From UBA5738 sp964470995 (GTDB lineage: Bacteria; Patescibacteriota; Minisyncoccia; Minisyncoccales; UBA5738): DNA of 5,137 nt. The stretch lies in NCBI GenBank assembly GCA_964470995.1, contig CAYYEP010000026.1, positions 1 to 5,137 on the forward strand, given 5' to 3'. This document shows positions 1 through 4,956 of this stretch, in pieces. Below the pieces are notes generated by a model that was given only the letters and a program-made list of their open reading frames with translations, made no database searches and had not been told where the DNA came from. Within the stretch, counting starts at the first letter, position 1. Every line of letters starts with the position of its first letter. A program made the position numbers and the translations under genes.

Positions 1-784
1 CCAAATGCCGCAACAGGCTTTCCATAAAGGCGAAAAGCGGGTCGGGCTGTTCAAACACCGATATCGGACCGAGCCGGGTGAAAAACTGATCGATATGTCC
101 CATCAGGAAATACAGACCGATTGGCAGGGCGCAAAAGAAGGTGGCAACCAGCATTGTGGCAGCCTGTGTTAAATGTTTTTTGGCAAATCCTTGTTTTTTT
201 CCGGCCAGCCACCAGACGATTAAAGCTGAAAAAAGAATGACCGGTGCCAGGCGGAAGGAGGTGTAAGTGTAAAAACCGGCACCAAACAGAATTCCCGAAA
301 CTGCGAACGGCCACCAATTTTTCTTGCGGAATCCCATAAAGAGAAAATAAAAGCTCCAACACAGGAGCAGGGGCAGCATAATGGCGCGGAAATTGATGCG
401 CGAAAAGTTTATGTGCCAAAAGGATGTCGCCGTAAAAAAGGCGGCCAGAAGGCCGATGTTACGTTTTTTAAACAGCTCGGAGGCCAAGAAATAGATTCCA
501 ATCACAGTCAGGATGCCGATAATTGCGGGAACCAGCCGGAATGAAAACATCGAAACTCCAAGAAGGTCAAATGATAATTTATCCAGCCACATCATCATTC
601 CCTCGCGGCCGTTATTTTCGGAATAAAAAAGTTTAAGCGGTTCGTTAAGGGCCTGGGTTCCGTTTAGGGCTTCATCGGGCCAGATGCCGGGCGGTACGGT
701 GTCGAGCGAATACAGGCGCAAAAACGCGGCAATTGAGACGATGGTGGCCAGGATCAGCCAGTGCCGGAGATTCTTGAATGTCAT
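1..784 (-). CDS. GT39-like polytopic membrane glycosyltransferase, N-terminal part (runs off window start)
   Basis: Translating the minus strand from the ATG at 784 gives 261 uninterrupted codons to the window edge, so the C-terminal part is missing. The protein starts MTFKNLRHW and has a first membrane helix at about residues 8-27. An acidic loop motif WPDE follows (D37, E38), then several more hydrophobic helices (about 84-103, 109-127, 134-151, 158-176, 179-194, 208-228). The segment SFWHINFSRINFRAI (about 121-135) is typical of the family. This pattern fits GT-C fold enzymes related to dolichyl-phosphate-mannose protein mannosyltransferase/ArnT (GT39). By family knowledge these transfer a sugar from a polyprenyl-phosphate donor to lipid or protein acceptors on the outer face of the membrane; the substrate here cannot be told. 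The start is the first ATG after an in-frame stop and has no Shine-Dalgarno motif. The gene is transcribed away from the rest of the block. Confidence 0.82.
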   Translation of the reverse strand, partial: MTFKNLRHWLILATIVSIAAFLRLYSLDTVPPGIWPDEALNGTQALNEPLKLFYSENNGREGMMMWLDKLSFDLLGVSMFSFRLVPAIIGILTVIGIYFLASELFKKRNIGLLAAFFTATSFWHINFSRINFRAIMLPLLLCWSFYFLFMGFRKKNWWPFAVSGILFGAGFYTYTSFRLAPVILFSALIVWWLAGKKQGFAKKHLTQAATMLVATFFCALPIGLYFLMGHIDQFFTRLGPISVFEQPDPLFAFMESLLRHL

Positions 785-803
785 GTGGCGGTATGTTATT
801 TCG

Positions 804-833
804 TATTAATTTATTATATATTTTTTGCGTCAA
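804..833 (-). promoter_or_regulatory. Candidate promoter for the minus-strand glycosyltransferase
   Basis: On the minus strand a perfect TATAAT lies at 818-813, about 29 bases before the start codon at 784. This would give a leader of roughly 20 bases. A TTGACG hexamer at 833-828 sits only 9 bases upstream of it, too close to be its -35 box. TTGACG would instead need the weaker TTAATA at 809-804 (18-base spacer). Which pairing is used is unclear, and the AT-rich setting produces such matches by chance. Confidence 0.4.
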
Positions 834-911
834 GTAGGAAATTTTTACCCTGAAGCATTAACAGAAGTTCACCGGCTAGCTTTTGGTTAAATTCGTGTTG
901 CTTTTGAATTT

Positions 912-938
912 TTGTTGCTGGCCGTAATGCGTTATACT
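912..938 (+). promoter_or_regulatory. Candidate promoter for the nuclease/HEPN-CBS unit
   Basis: A TATACT -10-like hexamer lies at 933-938, 20 bases before the ATG at 959, implying a very short leader. The best -35 candidate is TTGTTG at 912-917 with a 15-base spacer, which is weak. The rest of the 785-958 divergent gap is AT-rich and shows no further clear gene or RNA. Confidence 0.33.
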
Positions 939-958
939 AAAGAAAAGCATTCAGGTTT

Positions 959-1804
959 ATGGCTAAAGACGATATTTCCCAGAGACAGTTGAGTTTTTCG
1001 GGCGCAGTGAAGGTGCCGGTGGCAGTCAAGAAAAACATTTCTTCCGAATCCAGGAATAGTTGGGGCGGTTTTGGCTCTTACCGGCGGCGGTTATATGAGC
1101 CAGCGGCAAAAAAACCGTTTCCATTAAGCCGTTCAAAGGTGGACCAGTTCTTAAAATGCCCGCGCTGTTTTTATTTGGATGTGCGGCGGGGTATTAAAAC
1201 CCCGTCGATACCTTCATTTACTCTAAATAGCGCAGTGGACCATTTGTTAAAGAAAGAATTTGATATCCGTCGGGCGGCGGGGGTGTCCCATCCGTTAATG
1301 GAAGCCTACGGAATTGACGCGGTGCCGGCACAGCACGAAGATCTGGAGATCTGGCGCGAGAATTTCAAAGGTATCCGGGTGGTGCATCAATCCACTAATT
1401 TTGAGTTGTTCGGCGCGATCGATGATTTATGGATAAATCCTGCGGGCGAATATCATATTGTTGACTATAAATCGACCAGCACCGTAAAAGAAATCTCGCT
1501 GGAAGACCAATGGAAGAGGTGGTATAAGATTCAGGCCGAGTTTTACCAGTGGCTGTTTCGCGCCCGCGATTTTAAAGTGAGCGATATGGCGTATTTTGTA
1601 TTTGCGAATGCCTCAAAAGATCGCAAGGCGTTTGACGGTAAACTGGAATTCGAGGTAACGATTGTGCCTTATGGAGGAAACGATGCGTGGGTTGAAGGGA
1701 CATTGGGAAAGATGAAGGAATGTCTGGATACCGACATTCCGCCGGAAGCCGGTGCGGAATGCGAGTATTGCGCTTATGTCGATAGGGCGAGAAACGCATA
1801 TTAG
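959..1804 (+). CDS. RecB/Cas4-like PD-(D/E)XK nuclease with four-cysteine (possible Fe-S) signature
   Basis: This 281-residue protein carries the ordered motifs of the RecB/Cas4/AddB branch of PD-(D/E)XK nucleases. It has a CPRC pair (C67, C70), a helix with D94-H95, and the strand FGAIDD (D155/D156). The catalytic VDYKS follows (D169, K171), then QAEFY (Q192, Y196). A second pair, CEYC (C268, C271), is near the C-terminus. Two cysteines before and two after the core resemble the Fe-S clamp of Cas4 and AddB, though those families usually use a 1+3 pattern. Residues 1-50 look disordered and basic. The family cuts DNA with metal ions, in repair or recombination or in defence. No helicase or CRISPR genes are in the window, so the pathway is unknown. 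The start at 959 has only a weak AGG (953-955). The stop directly abuts the next ATG, suggesting co-translation with the HEPN-CBS gene. Confidence 0.82.
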   Translation: MAKDDISQRQLSFSGAVKVPVAVKKNISSESRNSWGGFGSYRRRLYEPAAKKPFPLSRSKVDQFLKCPRCFYLDVRRGIKTPSIPSFTLNSAVDHLLKKEFDIRRAAGVSHPLMEAYGIDAVPAQHEDLEIWRENFKGIRVVHQSTNFELFGAIDDLWINPAGEYHIVDYKSTSTVKEISLEDQWKRWYKIQAEFYQWLFRARDFKVSDMAYFVFANASKDRKAFDGKLEFEVTIVPYGGNDAWVEGTLGKMKECLDTDIPPEAGAECEYCAYVDRARNAY

Positions 1805-2587
1805 ATGCCAATAGAGAAATGTCAAAATTATTTTGACATTATTACGATGATTAAAACAACAAAACAAACCGCGGCTGATGAATTTATTTTCATTTTCAAT
1901 GAGGTTGACGCGCATTTGCGCAAGATGGCGGGAATGGGCGACACGGTTTCGCATATGTTCGTGATCGACCGGTTGAGCGAAGTAAACAAGTTTATCCGCA
2001 ACCATAGGGATGAATTAAAGATTTTCGCGCGATTGCGCAACGCAATTGTGCATAACCCTTATGGGAGCGAGTTCACGGTCATTGCCGAGCCGCATCCCAA
2101 GATTGTGGCAAAGTACGCGGCACTGCGGGACGGGATCATTAACCCGCCGGCGGCGTTAAGATTTGCGATCCCGCCCAAAAAGATTTATTCCACCACGATG
2201 GATGCTAATGCGCGCGAGGTGATGCAGGTGATGGCCAGCAAGGTTTATAGCTATGTGCCGGTTCTGGACGGCAATAAGCATATTGCGGGTATTTTTTCGG
2301 AAAATACGGTTTTTTTGTATTTGACGAGAAACGAAATATGCGCTGTGGACAGCAAGACTTCGATTGCCGAGTTCGCCGAGTATTTGCCGCCCAACCAGCA
2401 TGTGTCGGAATATTTTGAGTTTGTGGATAAGGATGCCAACATAGATGACGTGCGCGATTTGTTCGAGCGCGGTCTGGCGGAGCGGAAGCGGCTGGCCGCG
2501 GTGTTTATTACCGGAAGCGGCAACCGATACGAGGCGATTCTGGGTATGCTGACTGCGTGGGATATAGCCGGAACCAATAATAAATAA
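1805..2587 (+). CDS. HEPN-like N-terminal domain fused to a CBS-domain pair
   Basis: The protein is 260 residues from ATG 1805, or 246 from ATG 1847. The N-terminal ~110 residues are helical and contain LRNAIVHNP: R78, N79 and H83 form the R-x4-H (RNxxxH) motif of HEPN ribonucleases and related folds. Residues about 125-257 hold two CBS motifs: KIYSTTMDANAREVMQVM to VPVLD...HIAGIFSENTV, then HVSEYFEFVDKDANIDDV to AILGMLTAWDIAG. CBS pairs commonly bind adenine nucleotides and gate an attached domain. The inferred role is a nucleotide-sensing regulator or RNase; no target is visible. ATG 1805 touches the upstream stop, which favours translational coupling. However, a perfect palindrome at 1818-1840 would then be coding, and ATG 1847 just after it is an equally plausible start. 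Neither start has a Shine-Dalgarno motif. The CBS call is firm; the HEPN call rests on the motif and predicted helices. Confidence 0.8.
   Translation: MPIEKCQNYFDIITMIKTTKQTAADEFIFIFNEVDAHLRKMAGMGDTVSHMFVIDRLSEVNKFIRNHRDELKIFARLRNAIVHNPYGSEFTVIAEPHPKIVAKYAALRDGIINPPAALRFAIPPKKIYSTTMDANAREVMQVMASKVYSYVPVLDGNKHIAGIFSENTVFLYLTRNEICAVDSKTSIAEFAEYLPPNQHVSEYFEFVDKDANIDDVRDLFERGLAERKRLAAVFITGSGNRYEAILGMLTAWDIAGTNNK
1818..1840. repeat. Perfect 10-bp inverted repeat (possible operator or start-site hairpin)
   Basis: AATGTCAAAA at 1818-1827 is followed by a 3-base spacer (TTA) and its exact reverse complement TTTTGACATT at 1831-1840. It contains TTGACA on both strands (1833-1838 plus, 1825-1820 minus). 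It lies 13 bases after the nuclease stop and 6 bases before ATG 1847. This placement fits a dimeric repressor site or an RNA hairpin that sets expression of the HEPN-CBS gene. It has no T-run, so it is not a standard terminator. Confidence 0.6.
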
Positions 2588-2718
2588 TTTTCCATTACCA
2601 GTTATCAGTTTTCATTGAATTTTCAATGTTTCAATTCTCAAACGAATACGGCGTATCTGTTTGTTAAATTGATGATTGGTTTATTCATTGAAAACTGAAA
2701 ATTGGAAACTGGAATATT
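2586..2718. repeat. Long imperfect foldback element with degenerate heptamer repeats (MITE/STRR-like)
   Basis: The left arm (2586-2617) and right arm (2686-2718) are imperfect reverse complements. Both are built on a 7-base period with consensus near AGTTTTC on one side and GAAAACT on the other. The pairing continues inwards through CAAT, TCAATT and CAAAC segments to a central hairpin, AAACGAATAC (2640-2649), GGC, GTATCTGTTT (2653-2662). The whole ~133 bases are therefore one long palindrome centred near 2651. A nested perfect hairpin CATTGAA-TT-TTCAATG lies at 2613-2628. The element fills the gap exactly from the HEPN-CBS stop to the ATG of the nitroreductase fragment. It could be a non-autonomous mobile element, a family of intergenic heptamer repeats, or a bidirectional terminator-like structure. 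No transposase is present. Confidence 0.65.
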
Positions 2719-2792
2719 ATGGTAATCGAACCTATTGTCTGGAGAAGAAGCGTGCGGGAATACTCCGAGGAGCCGGTTTTGGATGAAGCGAT
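2719..2792 (+). repeat. Direct repeat copy 1 (74 bp)
   Basis: This stretch is identical base for base to 3321-3394. The match begins exactly at the ATG: the preceding base is T here and C in the other copy. It ends after GCGAT; the next base is C here and A there. The offset between copies is 602 bases, enclosing 528 bases of unique sequence. Confidence 0.95.
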
Positions 2793-2808
2793 CTTGGCGG
2801 CACCGTAA
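2719..2808 (+). pseudogene. Truncated 5' fragment of the nitroreductase gene
   Basis: From ATG 2719 the first 24 codons are identical in DNA to the intact nitroreductase at 3321. Codon 25 diverges at its third base (ATC against ATA). The frame then reads four unrelated residues (LAAP) and stops at TAA 2806-2808, giving a 29-residue peptide. It keeps the RRSVREY flavin-contact start but lacks all the rest of the fold, so it cannot be an active enzyme. It directly follows the foldback element, and this is probably where the nitroreductase gene originally began. Confidence 0.75.
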
Positions 2809-2834
2809 TCAATCATTATTTTCATGATTTGATT
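2807..2834 (+). terminator. Weak AT-rich hairpin after the nitroreductase fragment
   Basis: AATCAATCAT (2807-2816) pairs with ATGATTTGATT (2824-2834), with one bulged T and a 7-base loop. T-rich TATTTG follows at 2835-2840. The shape resembles an intrinsic terminator, but the stem has little GC and the T tract is interrupted. It may have no such function. Confidence 0.25.
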
Positions 2835-2887
2835 TATTTGTTCCCGGAATTCGATACAAGCGATGTGTTAATAATTAAAAAATAATT

Positions 2888-2892
2888 AAGGA
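2888..2892 (+). promoter_or_regulatory. Shine-Dalgarno-like AAGGA before the small membrane gene
   Basis: AAGGA ends two bases before ATG 2895. The spacing is shorter than ideal, but it is the clearest ribosome-binding motif in the window. The other starts lack one or have only a weak AGG, and this motif supports 2895 as the start. Confidence 0.4.
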
Positions 2893-2894
2893 AA

Positions 2895-3257
2895 ATGATT
2901 AATAATAATTTGCAAGCGGAAACCCCACCCGGTAAGGGTTTCAAAAATAATGCTGCATATATTTCCTTTTGGGCTGGGGTCGCGGAGTTAGTTATGCTTT
3001 TTATCGGTTTGGGTGCGGTCGCGGCGTCGCCCTTTTTAATTAATGCCGGCTACGGTGCGTTAGCTATGGCACTCAAGGTTGTTGGCGGTTTGATGGGTTT
3101 GCCATATTTGATAAACGCGTTTTTCATGCCCATTGGCGCGATATTCGGTTTTATTTCTTTGTCTGGAAAGCATAAAAAAATGGCTTGGACAGGAGCAATA
3201 TTATGTTCGCTGTTAACAATGTTCCATATTGTGATAATTTTAATGACTTTTGCCTAA
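2895..3257 (+). CDS. Small multi-pass membrane protein, function unknown
   Basis: This 120-residue protein has a short polar N-terminus with a glycine/lysine-containing stretch (residues 1-20). Three or four hydrophobic segments follow, at about 22-46, 52-74, 73-90 and 97-119. A basic loop GKHKK (91-95) lies between the last two. The segment PIGAIFGFISLSGKHKK and the following TGAILCSLL resemble the paired-helix pattern of small DUF4190-type proteins, but that likeness is weak and no catalytic motif is visible. It ends in tandem TAA stops. The gene lies alone inside the 528-bp segment bounded by the 74-bp direct repeats, with AT-rich flanks, so it is the only cargo of that presumed insertion. 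It is probably a real gene given its coherent hydrophobic pattern and AAGGA leader; its role is unknown. Confidence 0.65.
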   Translation: MINNNLQAETPPGKGFKNNAAYISFWAGVAELVMLFIGLGAVAASPFLINAGYGALAMALKVVGGLMGLPYLINAFFMPIGAIFGFISLSGKHKKMAWTGAILCSLLTMFHIVIILMTFA

Positions 3258-3320
3258 TAAATTGCTCAACTGTCGTGGATTGGGATGTGCATCCTGCAAA
3301 TTAAATAAAAATAAAAAAAC

Positions 3321-3394
3321 ATGGTAATCGAACCTATTGTCTGGAGAAGAAGCGTGCGGGAATACTCCGAGGAGCCGGTTTTGGATGAAGCGAT
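3321..3394 (+). repeat. Direct repeat copy 2 (74 bp), 5' end of intact nitroreductase
   Basis: This copy is identical to 2719-2792 and forms codons 1-24 plus two bases of the complete nitroreductase gene. The sequence upstream (A-rich, 3301-3320) is unrelated to the foldback that precedes copy 1, so the two copies have different leaders. Confidence 0.95.
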
Positions 3395-3815
3395 AGAATC
3401 GCTTGTCAAAGCCGCGCAATTCGCGCCTACCGCGATGGGGCGGCGTGAGGTGGAGTTTGTTATTGTTAAAAAGCAGGAGGTAAAGGATGAACTTTGCCGG
3501 ATTTTGGGGCAGGATTTTGTGGCTAAAGCTCCGGTATTGATATTGATGGCGGCCGACAAAAATGCCAGCGAGTTTGCCGAACGGGATTTGGCGCTGGCCA
3601 GCGGGTTTGTAATGATTCAAGCGGCGGCGCTGGGTTTGGGTACTGTTTGGAAAAATATTGCCGATAATCAAAAAAAGGCGGTACGCGCGGCGCTGGGATT
3701 GCCCGAAACCCATATTTTTATCAATGTGATTCCCGTGGGTTATCCGGCGTCGGATTTAGCAAACCACACGAATGCTGATTTTGATCCGGGCAAAATTCAT
3801 ATAGACAAATACTAG
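3321..3815 (+). CDS. Nitroreductase-family flavoprotein (compact)
   Basis: This 164-residue protein shows the family's ordered landmarks. The N-terminal RRSVREY (R9, R10, S11, R13) contacts FMN phosphate. APTAMGRRE follows at 35-43, where relatives have AP(S/T)xxNxQP. Next comes an acidic ERDLALASGFVMIQAAALGLGTVW helix and loop (87-110), then VGYPA (139-143) near the C-terminus. Family members are cytoplasmic FMN dimers that use NAD(P)H to reduce nitro compounds, quinones or other electron acceptors. The usual N/Q residues after AP are replaced by G-R-R, so the substrate pocket may differ. At 164 residues it is at the short end for the family. There is no Shine-Dalgarno motif; the leader is an A-rich tract. 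It ends three bases before mltG, so the two are likely co-transcribed. Its 5' end is duplicated upstream. Confidence 0.88.
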   Translation: MVIEPIVWRRSVREYSEEPVLDEAIESLVKAAQFAPTAMGRREVEFVIVKKQEVKDELCRILGQDFVAKAPVLILMAADKNASEFAERDLALASGFVMIQAAALGLGTVWKNIADNQKKAVRAALGLPETHIFINVIPVGYPASDLANHTNADFDPGKIHIDKY

Positions 3816-3818
3816 GCA

Positions 3819-4823
3819 ATGAGTATTCTGGGAAAATTTTTAATATTTGCAGTAACCGCCGCCGCGGGTTTGGTGGGGCTGGCTTTGTTTTTTGAATTTG
3901 ACGCGGCGGCGCGCAACGGCGGGCAAACATTTACGATTATGCGCGGGCAGAACGCGTTGCAGATTGCCAGCGATCTGAAGGCTGAAGGGTATATCCAAAG
4001 CAAAATATTTTTTTTGGCCAAGGTGGCGGCAGGCGATTACTGGCGCGAGCTTAAGGCCGGTGAATATGATTTGCGCCAGGATAATATTGATTCGATCATA
4101 GATAAGCTGGTTAACGCCAGGACTGTTGCTAAGGAGGCGGTCATAATTCCAGGGTGGAATTTGCGCGATATTGCGTCATCGCTGGCGAAAGAGCGACTAA
4201 TTGCGTCACAAGAGTTTTATGGCGCGGTGTCCGCAGACAATGTAGCGGTCTTAAAAGGTGAGTATGTTTTTTTAGAGTCGGTTCCGCCGGGAGCAGATCT
4301 TGAGGGTTTTTTGTCGCCTGACACATATCAGATCGATGTGCAAACGGATGCTTATGATTTTGCGCGTATTGCGCTGGATAATTTCGGAATTGGCCTAACC
4401 TCGGCAATGCGCACCGAGATCGCGAGTCAAAGCAAAACTGTTTTCGAGGTTGTAACGATGGCGTCAATATTGGAAAAGGAAGTAAAAACTTTTGAAGATA
4501 AAAAAATTGTGGCCGGTCTTTTGTGGAAACGTTTTGATGCCGGGATGCCTTTGCAGGTGGACAGCACCCTGCTTTATTATAAGGTGCCGGGTGCGGAGGG
4601 AGGCATTAATAAAGATGTTGATTCGCTTTATAATACGTATCGTTACGCCGGTTTGCCGGCGGGTCCGGTTTGCAATCCGGGGATTGAAAGCATAATGGCG
4701 GCGATTTATCCGACTGAATCCGATTATTGGTATTATCTGAATTCCTCGGACGGGACAACCTTTTTTTCGACTAATTATGGAGATCATTTGATCAATAAGG
4801 CCAAATATATTGATAATTTGTGA
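3819..4823 (+). CDS. mltG: Endolytic murein transglycosylase MltG (YceG-like)
   Basis: This 334-residue protein has a single N-terminal signal-anchor helix (about 4-25) and an extracytoplasmic domain. A LysM-like segment spans about 38-100. The catalytic YceG domain includes LEGFLSPDTY (161-170) and MASILEKE (214-221); E219 aligns with the catalytic glutamate of the ASIVEKE motif in E. coli MltG. LQVDSTLLYY (245-254), YNTYRYAGLPAGPVCNPG (271-288) and a C-terminal FSTNYGDHLINKAKY (316-330) complete the family pattern. The enzyme cleaves nascent glycan strands at the membrane and is thought to set their length, working near the elongation or division machinery. Length is normal for the family. 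It follows the nitroreductase by three bases (TAG-gca-ATG) with no good Shine-Dalgarno motif, suggesting coupling. It ends with TGA, showing TGA is a stop here. Confidence 0.95.
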   Translation: MSILGKFLIFAVTAAAGLVGLALFFEFDAAARNGGQTFTIMRGQNALQIASDLKAEGYIQSKIFFLAKVAAGDYWRELKAGEYDLRQDNIDSIIDKLVNARTVAKEAVIIPGWNLRDIASSLAKERLIASQEFYGAVSADNVAVLKGEYVFLESVPPGADLEGFLSPDTYQIDVQTDAYDFARIALDNFGIGLTSAMRTEIASQSKTVFEVVTMASILEKEVKTFEDKKIVAGLLWKRFDAGMPLQVDSTLLYYKVPGAEGGINKDVDSLYNTYRYAGLPAGPVCNPGIESIMAAIYPTESDYWYYLNSSDGTTFFSTNYGDHLINKAKYIDNL

Positions 4824-4871
4824 GTGTTTAAACCGATATTTGTTTACCGCGCGTTTAGTGATAGACTTAAT

Positions 4872-4890
4872 AAGTGGTATGTTACCTCTT
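4872..4890. repeat. Short inverted repeat in the gap after mltG
   Basis: AAGTGGTA (4872-4879) and TACCTCTT (4883-4890) pair at 7 of 8 positions around a TGT loop. No T-run follows, so it is a poor terminator. It could be a regulator site for the downstream membrane gene. The rest of the 4824-4956 gap holds no clear terminator or RNA gene. A TTGACT at 4935-4940 lacks a properly spaced -10 box. Confidence 0.3.
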
Positions 4891-4956
4891 GGAACGGGCT
4901 TTGATCGCGCAATAAGATTTGGCCGTTTTTGTTGTTGACTCTCTTAATTCATTATT

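Noticed and set aside
1339..1355. Short tandem repeat AGATCTGG inside the nuclease gene
   Set aside because: It is only two 8-base units, in frame within a conserved-looking coding region, and is readily explained by chance.
959..1804. Assignment of the nuclease as Cas4 and the region as a CRISPR locus
   Set aside because: The core motifs are shared by the wider RecB/Cas4/AddB group, and the cysteine pattern is 2+2. There is no repeat-spacer array and no other cas gene in the window.
2719..2808. A functional 29-residue small protein
   Set aside because: All but the last few codons are an exact copy of the nitroreductase 5' end, and no part of a complete fold is present. It is best explained as a duplication remnant, though translation cannot be excluded.
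3288..3320. Terminator after the small membrane gene (GGAT-GTGC-ATCC)
   Set aside because: The stem is only four base pairs, and the tract downstream is A-rich rather than T-rich on the coding strand.
2793..3320. A classical insertion sequence
   Set aside because: There is no transposase reading frame and the segment ends show no matching terminal inverted repeats. A 74-bp duplication is far longer than normal target duplications.
4821..4823. Recoding of TGA (Gracilibacteria/Absconditabacteria code)
   Set aside because: MltG ends naturally at this TGA after its conserved C-terminal motif, and no gene in the window needs TGA as a sense codon.
4824..4956. A tRNA, small RNA or strong terminator after mltG
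   Set aside because: No cloverleaf-like pairing or GC-rich stem with a T-run was seen. Only weak short inverted repeats occur.
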